A stretch of DNA of 64,000 nt, taken from Mycolicibacterium sphagni. Lineage in GTDB: Bacteria; Actinomycetota; Actinomycetes; Mycobacteriales; Mycobacteriaceae. This document shows positions 43,947 through 51,856 of this stretch, one piece after another. Numbering within the stretch: the first letter of the stretch is position 1; each line of letters opens with the position of its first letter. Made by a program: the position numbers and the translations under genes. The notes beneath the pieces were generated by a model. That model made no database searches, was not told the origin of the DNA, and was given only the letters and a program-made list of their open reading frames with translations. The stretch lies in the NCBI RefSeq assembly GCF_013337765.1, contig NZ_VBSB01000008.1:1-64000 (forward strand), given 5' to 3'.

Positions 43947-44759
43947 ATGGCCACCCGACCGGCGCATTTCATATCCGATCCCGACGGCATCTTCCATCCG
44001 ACGGAGAACGCCCGAAGCCGTTGGGGCACCGACATGCTCAACGGCCCGGCCGTGGTGGGCCTGGCGGCGTTCCATCTGGAGCAGCGGTTCGGAGTGCCGG
44101 GGTTTCTGCCCGCCCGCCTCACGGTCGACCTGTTCAAGGCCGCGAAGCGGGTCCCGACGATCCTTCAGTCGCGGCTGGTTCGCGACGGGCACCGGGTGCG
44201 CAACGCCGAGTGCGACGTCGTGCAGGGCGACGTGATCGTCGCCCGCGCGACCCTGGTGCAGTACCGGCAGTCCGAGCCGCCGCCTGGCGAAGAGTGGGTC
44301 GGCCAGGCCTCGTTCACGCCGCCACCCGAGACCGAGGCGCATGCGTTCATGATCGGGAGCGACGATGCCGGCTGGAGCCCCGGCGGGGATGTCCACCAGA
44401 ACACGTCACGAAAGCGCGTGTACCACAGTCCGATCGACGTGGTTGCCGGTCACGACATCACCCCGTTCGTCCGCACCGTGATCGTGGCCGAGGCGACCAG
44501 CCTGGTCAGCAATATGGGCACCAAGGGCATCGGCTACATCAACGGCGACCTCACCGTCGCGCTGAGCCGCCTTCCCCGGTCGGAAAGCATTGGTGTTGAA
44601 GGTGATTCGCATTGGGTGTCGGACGGAATCTCGGTCGGCACCGGAACGCTCTACGACGACGAGGGTCCATTCGGAACCGGTCTGGTCACAGCGATCGCGA
44701 ACCCGGCGGCTCAGATCGACTTCAGCGCACCCGGTTCGATACCCAAGTTGAGCGTCTGA
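43947..44759 (+). CDS. Acyl-CoA thioesterase-like double-hotdog protein
   Basis: This 270-residue protein fits the TesB-like N-terminal hotdog family ('FLPARLTVDLFKAAKRVPTI', 'VRDGHRVRNAECDVVQGDVIVARATL'). A second half ('DDEGPFGTGLVTAIANP') may be the C-terminal hotdog. ATG 43947 is chosen with GAGG about eight bases upstream. Substrate is unknown; mycobacteria have several such proteins in lipid pathways. Confidence 0.8.
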   Translation: MATRPAHFISDPDGIFHPTENARSRWGTDMLNGPAVVGLAAFHLEQRFGVPGFLPARLTVDLFKAAKRVPTILQSRLVRDGHRVRNAECDVVQGDVIVARATLVQYRQSEPPPGEEWVGQASFTPPPETEAHAFMIGSDDAGWSPGGDVHQNTSRKRVYHSPIDVVAGHDITPFVRTVIVAEATSLVSNMGTKGIGYINGDLTVALSRLPRSESIGVEGDSHWVSDGISVGTGTLYDDEGPFGTGLVTAIANPAAQIDFSAPGSIPKLSV

Positions 44760-44760
44760 C

Positions 44761-45912
44761 TCACAACAGGGCGCGTACCTGATCGTGTGGCAGTGCAGGG
44801 GAGCGGTGCCCGTCGCGGCCGACCATGTCGGCGTTGACCACCAACGCGTTGAGTACGGCTTCTTCGACGCTGTGCACGACCGCGGTGTAGAGATCGTCCA
44901 TCCGTCCCCACGGTAGGAACCGCACCTGGCCGAACTCGTCGTCGCCGACGTCGCCGATGGGGAACCGGCTGGCCAGATCCGGCGCCTCAGCCGTGGAGAA
45001 GGCCAGGAAGATGTCGCCGGAGAAATGGCTGCCGGTGGTGCCGGTGCGCGCCAGGCCCAACGGCACGCGCCGGGCGAGTGCCTTGCACTGGCCGGGCAGC
45101 AGCGGTGCGTCGGTGGCGATCACCGCGATCACCGAGCCCGCCCCGGGTGGCGGGCGGTTGAGGTCGCGTTCGAACCAGTCGCCGTCCAGCGGGTTTTCGG
45201 CGGTCACGTGCGGCCCGATATGGCGCCCCGCGACGGTAAGTTCATGGCGCGCACCGAAATTGGCTTGCACGAAGGCGCCGACGGTGAAGGTGTGCCTGCC
45301 GTAGCGCACCAGGCGCGACGCGGTGCCGTTGCCGCCCTTGAACTCGTAGCAGTTCATCCCGGTCCCCCCGCCGACCGAGCCTTCCGGCACCGGGCCGCCG
45401 GTGGCGTTGTCCAGTGCCGCCTCTGCGTGTTCGGGCCGCACGTGACCACCGTTGATGTCGTTGAGGTAGCCGTCCCAGGTCTCGGCGCACACCGGCAGCA
45501 GCCACTGGCGGGCCAGGATCGGGTCCACCCGGTTGACCCAGGAAATGACCCCGGTGTGGCAGGCGCCGACGGCGTGCGTATTCGACAGCAGGACAGGAAG
45601 ATTGAAGGCGCCAGACTCCTCGATCCAGGTGGTTCCGGTCATCTCGCCATTGCCGTTGAGAGAGAACCAGCCTGCCGCACAGGGCGCTCCGAGGCCGGCC
45701 CGGCCGCGGGGGAGGATCGCCGTGACGCCGGTGCGCACCGGTCCGCGGCCCACGGTCAATGGTCCGTCACCGCTCACCAGCGTGGTCACGCCCACCTCGA
45801 CGCCGGCCACATCGGTGATGGCGTTGAGAGGACCCGGCTCACCGGGAAGTGCGATGCCGAGTCCGCGGGCACGGGGCCGACCGTCGGCGGTGAATGCCGC
45901 GCCAGATGTCAT
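44761..45912 (-). CDS. P1-family (DmpA-type) autoprocessing aminopeptidase
   Basis: This 383-residue Ntn-like hydrolase has the P1 signature: 'GVTAILPRG', 'LNGNGEMTGTTWIEESG', 'NTHAVG' and 'GSVGGGTGMNCYEFKGG'. The autocleavage site is Gly259-Ser260 in 'PGAGSVIAVIATDAPLLP'; Ser260 becomes the nucleophile. Members cleave N-terminal D- or beta-amino acids from small peptides. It begins 1 base after the convergent thioesterase gene ends. Confidence 0.92.
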   Translation of the reverse strand: MTSGAAFTADGRPRARGLGIALPGEPGPLNAITDVAGVEVGVTTLVSGDGPLTVGRGPVRTGVTAILPRGRAGLGAPCAAGWFSLNGNGEMTGTTWIEESGAFNLPVLLSNTHAVGACHTGVISWVNRVDPILARQWLLPVCAETWDGYLNDINGGHVRPEHAEAALDNATGGPVPEGSVGGGTGMNCYEFKGGNGTASRLVRYGRHTFTVGAFVQANFGARHELTVAGRHIGPHVTAENPLDGDWFERDLNRPPPGAGSVIAVIATDAPLLPGQCKALARRVPLGLARTGTTGSHFSGDIFLAFSTAEAPDLASRFPIGDVGDDEFGQVRFLPWGRMDDLYTAVVHSVEEAVLNALVVNADMVGRDGHRSPALPHDQVRALL

Positions 45913-46240
45913 CGGCCGACCCTACTGTCGGCCGGCGGTGGGCTCTACCCAGAACGACAACGGACGCCGGGGAAGGTCTTGCAACCTTCCCCAGCGCCGC
46001 CTGGTGCTCGCACCACACCCCCCAGTCGTGGTGCGAGCCATCAGGCGATCCCGGCACCCCCGGCGGAATCCGTGTCTCGACTGATGTTGATGCCAAAACT
46101 ATCGGGCGAAGGTCTACCTGCGCACGCGTAGTGCACTACTCGATTTCAGGTTTTTCTCAGGTTGACTACCTGTTGCAGCGGCGCCTCCGTGACCGGGGCA
46201 TGATCGTCGATGGCCGGTGAGAGAAACGAACGGAGATCCG
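45913..46240. promoter_or_regulatory. Divergent gap with two strong hairpins and a palindrome
   Basis: No gene is visible in these 328 bases. There are two stems: GGGGAAGGT/ACCTTCCCC (45969-45992, six-base loop) and GCTCGCACCAC/GTGGTGCGAGC (46006-46038, 11-base loop). A perfect palindrome GTAGTGCACTAC is at 46128-46139, and a Shine-Dalgarno GGAG precedes ATG 46241. Hairpins in a divergent promoter region point to a leader RNA, a small RNA or an operator rather than a terminator. Confidence 0.55.
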
Positions 46241-47086
46241 ATGACAGGGCGCGCGGACGTGTTGGTAACTGCCGAGGCGCTGGTCAACCGCTTGGCGGCC
46301 GGTGAGCCGGTGACGGTGCTGGACGTGCGTTGGACACTGAGTGAGCCGGACGGGGTCGAGCACTACCTGCGGGGACACGTCCCCGGCGCCGTATACGTGT
46401 CATTGGACGGCGACCTGACCGACCACGAGGTGTCCGGCCGTGGCCGCCACCCGCTGCCGTCGGGATCCGCGGTCCAGGCCGCCGCGCGGCGGTGGGGGAT
46501 TCGCAGCGGCGTTCCGGTGGTGGTCTACGACGACTGGAACCGGGCGGGGTCGGCGCGGGCCTGGTGGGTACTGACGGCGGCCGGCGTGCCCGATGTGCGG
46601 ATCCTCGACGGCGGCTGGTCGGCGTGGAAGGCGGCGGGCGGCGCCATCGAAACCGGTCCGGTCGATCCGACGCCCGGTGATGTCACCGTTGCGCACCAGG
46701 ACCTGTATGCAGGCGCGCTACCCACCCTGGCCGCCGACGAACTCGACTCCGGCCCGCTGCTGGACGCCCGCGCACCGGAACGGTTCCGCGGCGAGGTCGA
46801 GCCGGTCGATCCGGTCGCGGGCCACATACCCGGGGCGCGCAACCTGCCCAGCACGGCGCTGCTCGGCAGCGACGAGACATTCGTCGCCCAGGCCGCGGTG
46901 GACGGACTCCTCAGCGAGCGCGGAATCGACGACGCCGCCCCGATCGGGGTCTACTGCGGTTCGGGCATCACTGCGGCGGTGGCTGTCGCGGCACTGACCG
47001 CCGCGGGCCGCGCTGCTGCGCTGTTCCCCGGGTCCTGGTCGCAGTGGAGTGCAGATCCCGGCCGGCCCGTCGCCACTGGCGCGTAG
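46241..47086 (+). CDS. Thiosulfate/3-mercaptopyruvate-type sulfurtransferase (rhodanese)
   Basis: This 281-residue protein has two rhodanese domains. The N-terminal one is inactive-like ('VVVYDDWNRAGSARAWW'), and the C-terminal one carries catalytic Cys239 in 'VYCGSGITAAV', the CGSGxT loop seen in mercaptopyruvate-type enzymes. ATG 46241 has a good ribosome site. Its stop overlaps a GTG that could start the next small gene. Confidence 0.92.
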   Translation: MTGRADVLVTAEALVNRLAAGEPVTVLDVRWTLSEPDGVEHYLRGHVPGAVYVSLDGDLTDHEVSGRGRHPLPSGSAVQAAARRWGIRSGVPVVVYDDWNRAGSARAWWVLTAAGVPDVRILDGGWSAWKAAGGAIETGPVDPTPGDVTVAHQDLYAGALPTLAADELDSGPLLDARAPERFRGEVEPVDPVAGHIPGARNLPSTALLGSDETFVAQAAVDGLLSERGIDDAAPIGVYCGSGITAAVAVAALTAAGRAAALFPGSWSQWSADPGRPVATGA

Positions 47087-47091
47087 TGACG

Positions 47092-47328
47092 ATGGAGACG
47101 TTCCTGGTGTACCTGAAGGTCCAGGCGATGTGCTTGGTATTCGGCATCGTCGGGCCGATTTTTCTGTGTGTCTACTTCGCCGTTCAGCCAGATCCCACAG
47201 TCAGGTGGATGTATTACTGGGGGCTGGTGATCACCGCGATCGACGTGTTGTTGGCGCTGGGCCTCACCGACCAGACCACGCGGGCCCGTCAGGTCACTCG
47301 CGAGCAGCAGGAGGCGCGGTCACAGTGA
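47092..47328 (+). CDS. Small two-helix membrane protein
   Basis: This 78-residue protein has two predicted helices ('MCLVFGIVGPIFLCVYFAV' and 'YYWGLVITAIDVLLALGLT') and a charged tail. The start is ATG 47092, or GTG 47086 overlapping the sulfurtransferase stop (TAGTG). Its stop overlaps the thiolase GTG. I do not recognise a family. Confidence 0.7.
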   Translation: METFLVYLKVQAMCLVFGIVGPIFLCVYFAVQPDPTVRWMYYWGLVITAIDVLLALGLTDQTTRARQVTREQQEARSQ

Positions 47329-48524
47329 CCAGTCGGGGACCATTCGACGGTAAGGCCGTGATCACCGGGGCCGGTAAGTCCCAGGTCGGACGGCGGCTGA
47401 GCCGCACCGGGCTGGAACTGACACTGGAAGCCGTGCTCCGCGCGATCGAGGACGCCGGCTTGGCCGTCGACGACGTCGACGGAATCGCCAGTTATCCGGG
47501 TGCGGTGGCAGGCAACCCGGGCTTCTCCGGTGCCAACGTCACCGACGTGCGCACGGCGCTGGGGTTGCGCAGCCGCTGGTACATGGGCGGGCTGGAGACG
47601 GCGGGTCAGATCGGACCGGTCATCGAGGCGTGTATGGCGGTCACCCTCGGGCTGGCCAACCACGTGGTGGTTTTCCGGTCGGTGTGGGAGTCGACGGCGG
47701 CGCAGCAGTCCGGTGGTGGTCACGCATCGGTGTTGCTCGGCGGGGGTGGGAAGCTGCCACCTCAGATGGAATGGACCGCGCCGTTCGGTGCGCTCTCGGC
47801 GGCCAACTGGCTGGCGATGCCCGCACAACGCTACATGCACGACTTCGGGCTCACTCGTGAGCAACTCGGCGCCATCGCGCTGAACGCCAGGCGCAACGCG
47901 GGGCTCAATCCCGATGGGGTGTACCGCGACCCGATGACGATGGAGGACTACCTGAGCGCGCGGATGATCTCCGAACCGTTGTGTCTGTACGACTGCGACG
48001 TGCCCTGCGACGGGGCCACCGCCGTCATCGTGTCCCGCCGGGATGCCGCCGACGGCCTGCCTCGGCACCCACTCACCGTGGAATCCGTCGGCCCCGGGAT
48101 GTTCGAAAGGCCAACGTGGGAACAGCGATTCGACCTCACCACGATGGCCGCGCACGATTCGGCAGCCACGTTATGGGAGAACACCGAGTTACGGCCCGGT
48201 GACGTCGACATGGCTCAGTTGTACGACGGATTCAGTTTCCTGACGGTGATGTGGTTGGAGGCCTTGGGATTCTGCGAACACGGCCAGGTCGGTGAGTTCA
48301 TCGAGGGTGGCGAGCGGATCGCGCTCGACGGGGAGCTGCCGCTCAACACCAGTGGCGGCCAGCTGTCGGGCGGTCGCCTGCACGGGATGGGATTCCTGCA
48401 CGAGGCCTGTGTACAGCTGTGGGGTGAGGGTGGCGAGCGCCAGGCGCCACGCACTCCCGAGGTCGTCGCGGTCGGCGTCGGCGGGGGTCCCGTCGCGGGT
48501 TCGATGTTGGTGAGCAGCCGATGA
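47325..48524 (+). CDS. Ltp2-like thiolase-fold protein (SCP2-thiolase type)
   Basis: This 399-residue thiolase-fold protein has 'GAGKSQVGRRL', 'ETAGQIGPVIEACMAV', 'CDVPCDGATAVIV', 'AQLYDGFSFLTVMWLEALGF' and 'NTSGGQLSGGRLHGMGF'. No usual CxS/ACxx catalytic cysteine loop is seen; the YDGFS tyrosine is as in Ltp2 aldolases, which release the steroid side chain together with a DUF35 partner. GTG 47325 overlaps the previous stop, and the DUF35 gene follows with ATGA overlap. A true acetyl-CoA thiolase role is less likely. Confidence 0.85.
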   Translation: MTSRGPFDGKAVITGAGKSQVGRRLSRTGLELTLEAVLRAIEDAGLAVDDVDGIASYPGAVAGNPGFSGANVTDVRTALGLRSRWYMGGLETAGQIGPVIEACMAVTLGLANHVVVFRSVWESTAAQQSGGGHASVLLGGGGKLPPQMEWTAPFGALSAANWLAMPAQRYMHDFGLTREQLGAIALNARRNAGLNPDGVYRDPMTMEDYLSARMISEPLCLYDCDVPCDGATAVIVSRRDAADGLPRHPLTVESVGPGMFERPTWEQRFDLTTMAAHDSAATLWENTELRPGDVDMAQLYDGFSFLTVMWLEALGFCEHGQVGEFIEGGERIALDGELPLNTSGGQLSGGRLHGMGFLHEACVQLWGEGGERQAPRTPEVVAVGVGGGPVAGSMLVSSR

Positions 48525-48964
48525 GTTATCAGCGACCGGATTTGCGGCTGGCGCCCAGCCCGACGCCAGAATCGGCGGCGTTCTGGACCGGTGGGCGGGA
48601 CGGGGATTTGCTGATCGCACGCTGCCATGCGTGTGGGCATTTCTTTCACCCGCCCGGACCGGCCTGTTGGCGTTGCCGAAGCTTTGATGTGGCCCCCGAG
48701 AAGGTGTCCGGGCGGGCAACGGTCGCGGCGTTCAGCGTCGACCGGCAACCGTGGATCCCGGGTTTCGAGCCGCCCTACATCGTTGCGATCGTGGAAATCG
48801 CCGAGGAACCCGACGTCCGGCTGACCACCAACGTGGTGGACGTCGAGCCGGAGGACATGCGGATCGGGCTCGAGGTAGAAGTGTTCTTCGAGGATTGGAC
48901 GGGGCTATCCGGCGGGGAGGACACCCGCGTGTGGATTCCGTTGTTCCGGCCCGTAACCCGCTGA
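48521..48964 (+). CDS. Zn-ribbon/OB-fold DUF35 protein, partner of the thiolase-like gene
   Basis: This 147-residue protein has the rubredoxin-like zinc ribbon Cys35, Cys38, Cys49 and Cys52 ('CHAC', 'CWRC') followed by an OB fold ('ATVAAFSVDRQPWIPGFEPP'). DUF35 partners bind and stabilise Ltp2-type thiolases and thiolase-like acyl enzymes. The start overlaps the thiolase stop (ATGA). Confidence 0.9.
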   Translation: MSYQRPDLRLAPSPTPESAAFWTGGRDGDLLIARCHACGHFFHPPGPACWRCRSFDVAPEKVSGRATVAAFSVDRQPWIPGFEPPYIVAIVEIAEEPDVRLTTNVVDVEPEDMRIGLEVEVFFEDWTGLSGGEDTRVWIPLFRPVTR

Positions 48965-49003
48965 GGGGCCGAGCTCAACCGTTATAGGGCAACGGGATTG
49001 GGG

Positions 49004-49267
49004 TCAGTCCCGAACCCAGACCGAGATGTACCCGATGGGGATGCCGGTGCGGGTGGCGATGCATTCGCGGGCGGCCAGTTCGACCTTGTCGCGCGCCGTC
49101 GCCTCAGTGGCATCGTTGATTTCGGGTATCCGGATGACCCAGCGATTGGTGTCGAAGCGGATATCGATCTCGAAGCACTGACCGGCCATGGGCCGTAGTG
49201 CGGAATGGGTGCGGAGACCCCGTTGCGGACGGGTAGAGAAGCCGCGAGTTCTGTAATGAGTACGCAT
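49004..49267 (-). CDS. Orphan HicB-like small protein
   Basis: This product of about 87 residues (61 if it starts at ATG 49189) has 'NRWVIRIPEINDATEATARD' and 'AARECIATRTGIPIGYISVWV', the pattern of partial RNase-H fold HicB antitoxins. ATG 49267 is a tentative start; the conserved part begins near residue 27. No HicA-type toxin gene flanks it. It may be a housekeeping HicB relative rather than an antitoxin. Confidence 0.65.
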   Translation of the reverse strand: MRTHYRTRGFSTRPQRGLRTHSALRPMAGQCFEIDIRFDTNRWVIRIPEINDATEATARDKVELAARECIATRTGIPIGYISVWVRD

Positions 49268-49376
49268 CTTCAGGCTTTCCGGAACGATTCTGGGCCGCGG
49301 GAAAAGATACTCTTCGTGGCGCGGATTACAAAATCGATCGCTTCTATGGGTATATGGGTGTAGGGCCGAAGACGAC

Positions 49377-49757
49377 ATCACCGCTTCCGAACGGATCGAC
49401 GCCCGAATTGCCGAGCTCGATGACTGGCGTGGCGAGACACTGGCGAGCGTCCGCGCCGTGCTGAGGCGCGCAGACCCTGACCTGGTCGAAGAGTGGAAAT
49501 GGCGGGGAGTGCCGGTGTGGTCGCACGCCGGCATGATCTGCACGGGTGAGACGTACAAGAACGCGGTCAAGATGACGTTCGCGAAGGGGGCGTCCCTGCC
49601 CGATCCGTCGGGCTTGTTCAATTCGAGCCTCGACGGGAACACCCGCAGGGCGATTGATTTCCACGAAGGCGACGAAATTGACGAAGAGGCGCTGACTGCA
49701 CTCATTCATGCCGCGGTGGAATTGAACCTGTCGAAGGGTCCGCGAAAGCGCGCCTAA
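49377..49757 (+). CDS. DUF1801-like protein with abnormal start codon
   Basis: The 126-codon frame encodes 'TASERIDARIAELDDWRGET', 'LVEEWKWRGVPVWSHAGMIC', 'NAVKMTFAKGASLPDPSGLF' and 'GNTRRAIDFHEGDEIDE', a DUF1801 protein. In related proteins I recall, the first codon before Thr-Ala-Ser is ATG; here it is ATC (49377-49379). No ATG, GTG or TTG lies just upstream in frame, and the first GTG is at 49458, inside the domain. Either ATC is used, the protein is truncated, or the gene is losing function. Confidence 0.7.
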   Translation: MTASERIDARIAELDDWRGETLASVRAVLRRADPDLVEEWKWRGVPVWSHAGMICTGETYKNAVKMTFAKGASLPDPSGLFNSSLDGNTRRAIDFHEGDEIDEEALTALIHAAVELNLSKGPRKRA

Positions 49758-49765
49758 GCGATCCG

Positions 49766-50602
49766 TCAGCTGTCGGGGCCGATGGGTCGACCCAAGTGGT
49801 AACCGAGGCGCATTTCGTAGTCGCCGGCTTTGTTGCGTCCGGCCGCCAGCGCGGCAGCCAGCCGACGCTGGGAACCCGGCCACTGAAACGAGCTCAGATA
49901 GATCTCGGGGGATGACATCAAGTCCTCCGGCGATGGCGACGTGTACCGATTGATCTGATGCTTGACAGCCGCGATGGAAGCCTTGTCGTACGACGCGATC
50001 CGGCTCGCCAGTGTGTCCACCAGTGAATCGAGGTCGGTGTCATCGACGGTCCGGTTGACCCACCCGTACCGCTCGGCCAGATCGCCCGGGTAGTCGTCGC
50101 TGGATAGCGCAACTTCCAACGCCCGGCCTCTACCCATCAGCCGGGGAAGGTGTTCCAGGCCACCGCCGCCGGGGAGATTTCCACTCGCGGTTTCGGGCTG
50201 GCCGAACAGCGCCCGTTCACTGGCGAAACGCATATCCATCGCCAGCGTCAGCTCGCTACCGATGCCGCGCACTCGTCCGCGGATCTTGGCGATAGACGCC
50301 ACAGGCAGATTGGACAGGCGGGTGCTGGTGTCGATCGTCAACGGAAACCCGGTAACTCCAAGGCTCTTGGGTGTTTCCGCGACACGAGAGGTGTCGTAGT
50401 GGTTCAGGAAATAATCGGGATTGGCTGACTCGAACACCACCACACGCAGGTCACTCGCCGCCTGCATCTGATCGATCAGCTCAGGCAGCTCGACGAGCAT
50501 CTCTGGGGTGACGAGATTGATGGGCGGGTTGTCGAACGTGACCCTCCAGAGTCCCTCGTTCTCCACGCTGAGCGAAAAGTGAGTCCACCGCTGGTTTTTC
50601 AT
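49766..50602 (-). CDS. Enoyl-CoA hydratase/isomerase family protein
   Basis: This 278-residue crotonase-fold protein has 'NPPINLVTPEMLVEL', oxyanion-hole 'AKIRGRVRGIGSELTLAMDM' and 'FGQPETASGNLPGGGGLEHL'. The first catalytic Glu of the family is present in 'QPE'; the second position is not clearly Glu. ATG 50602 gives the standard N-terminus. It may act on short or cyclic acyl-CoA. It converges on the DUF1801 gene with an eight-base gap. Confidence 0.85.
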   Translation of the reverse strand: MKNQRWTHFSLSVENEGLWRVTFDNPPINLVTPEMLVELPELIDQMQAASDLRVVVFESANPDYFLNHYDTSRVAETPKSLGVTGFPLTIDTSTRLSNLPVASIAKIRGRVRGIGSELTLAMDMRFASERALFGQPETASGNLPGGGGLEHLPRLMGRGRALEVALSSDDYPGDLAERYGWVNRTVDDTDLDSLVDTLASRIASYDKASIAAVKHQINRYTSPSPEDLMSSPEIYLSSFQWPGSQRRLAAALAAGRNKAGDYEMRLGYHLGRPIGPDS

Positions 50603-50794
50603 GGTGCTGCTCGTTTCATTCCGACGTTTCGTAGATATGCCTACCGTGCGTTCCTGACCGGGCACAGCAAGTTCGTCAGATGTGTCCAGATCCATTCCAG
50701 GAACCATTGAGGTGTCGAACCTACGATTGCGGCCGGTGCCCGCCATCGGCCACCGGCTATCGCGCGGCTGCGGGTGACGTGAAGGCAGGTATTC

Positions 50795-51427
50795 GTGGGC
50801 AGACTGGCTTCAGCGGGCGCAGCAGCGACCGCACTGATCTGCCTCAGTCACGGTGTGGCTGCCGCGGAGCCGATACCGGTCGCCGATGTTACGCAGTCCA
50901 CCGACACCGACGATGGCTGGCATTTGAGCGCGACGCTGACGAGGATGGCCATCAACTCGGTTCCGAACATGGCGGCGACCGCCTTCACCCGGGAGGGTTT
51001 CGTCACCGGGAAAGTGGTGGCCACGATCGGCGGCAACGGGGCGATTCCGGTCAACTCGGGCACGGTCATCCTCGGCCTGCAGCTGGGATGCCAGGTGGAC
51101 CTCAGCGAGGGCGGAAGCCTCAATGCGGGAGGGGATATCGGCATCACCCCCGGCTTCAACCACGGCGACCCGTTCGACGACATCGGTCCCTACGCCGACC
51201 TCAACGCCGGTGGGTCGATCAACCTGCTACCGGGCAACATCACCAACATCGGGCTGGGCAAGAAGGCGCTCAAGGGCCGTATCGGGGAGATCGTCGTCAA
51301 CGATGCGCACGTCAAGGTCGACGGATGCGGCGGCCAGGTCGCTATCCGGTTCTTCGCCACGGCGATGATCGACACCGACAAATCCGATGACAGCGTGAAC
51401 GCCTACGGCGACATCCTGACACTGTGA
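50795..51427 (+). CDS. MspA-family porin
   Basis: This 210-residue protein has a signal peptide ('CLSHGVAAAEP' cleavage near residue 24) and the MspA fold pattern: 'DDGWHLSATLTRM', 'TREGFVTGKVVATIGG', 'VILGLQLGCQVD', 'GRIGEIVVNDAHVKVDGCGGQVAIRFFA' (quoted in part) and 'VNAYGDIL'. Two extra cysteines ('GCQVD', 'DGCGG') may form a disulfide. MspA porins form outer-membrane channels in rapid growers. GTG 50795 is the start, and the next gene overlaps its stop (GTGA). Confidence 0.88.
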   Translation: MGRLASAGAAATALICLSHGVAAAEPIPVADVTQSTDTDDGWHLSATLTRMAINSVPNMAATAFTREGFVTGKVVATIGGNGAIPVNSGTVILGLQLGCQVDLSEGGSLNAGGDIGITPGFNHGDPFDDIGPYADLNAGGSINLLPGNITNIGLGKKALKGRIGEIVVNDAHVKVDGCGGQVAIRFFATAMIDTDKSDDSVNAYGDILTL

Positions 51428-51807
51428 AGCGCCTGTTCACCGCCCTCTGGATCGTCGGGTGCATCGCGGTAGTCCCGGTCGGCGTTGCCCACGCCGACTG
51501 CGATACCCCCGGTGATTTCGGAGCGGGTTCCGGGTGCCCGCCGCCCGGACCGGACTCGTCGGGCGGCGGTAGCAGCACCGAGAGCTGGCCGCCGACATCG
51601 ATCGACTGGCCACCACAGTTCGACTCCGCCCTCGGGGGCGGTGACAACGAGAAATCCAAGGCGGCGCCGATCGTCATGCCCGACGGTATGGCGGCGCAGC
51701 CAGCGACCAGCACTTCTCCGGTGCCGAAACCGATCGTCGGGGCTGGGTCAGAGACCCCACCGAGCACCAGCTCGGCGACGACGCCGATCGTGATGCCCGG
51801 CAGTTGA
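51424..51807 (+). CDS. Secreted proline-rich small protein, coupled to MspA-like porin
   Basis: This 127-residue product has a signal peptide ('VAHADC', cleavage near residue 24). The mature part is low-complexity Pro/Ser/Gly/Thr, with the motif 'APIVMPDG' and a similar 'TTPIVMPGS' at the C-terminus. The start is GTG 51424 in the porin stop. Function is unknown; coupling suggests a link to the porin or cell envelope. Confidence 0.75.
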   Translation: MKRLFTALWIVGCIAVVPVGVAHADCDTPGDFGAGSGCPPPGPDSSGGGSSTESWPPTSIDWPPQFDSALGGGDNEKSKAAPIVMPDGMAAQPATSTSPVPKPIVGAGSETPPSTSSATTPIVMPGS

Positions 51808-51856
51808 CCTCAGCAAACTGAACCCACGGCCGGTGGCCTGCCGATAGGCTTTTCCG

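Noticed and set aside
45969..46038. Hairpins as rho-independent terminators
   Set aside because: They lie upstream of both flanking genes and lack a following T tract.
47049..47324. Plus-strand extension of the thiolase frame upstream of GTG 47325
   Set aside because: It overlaps the small membrane gene and sulfurtransferase end; GTG 47325 gives coupled start and the canonical N-terminus.
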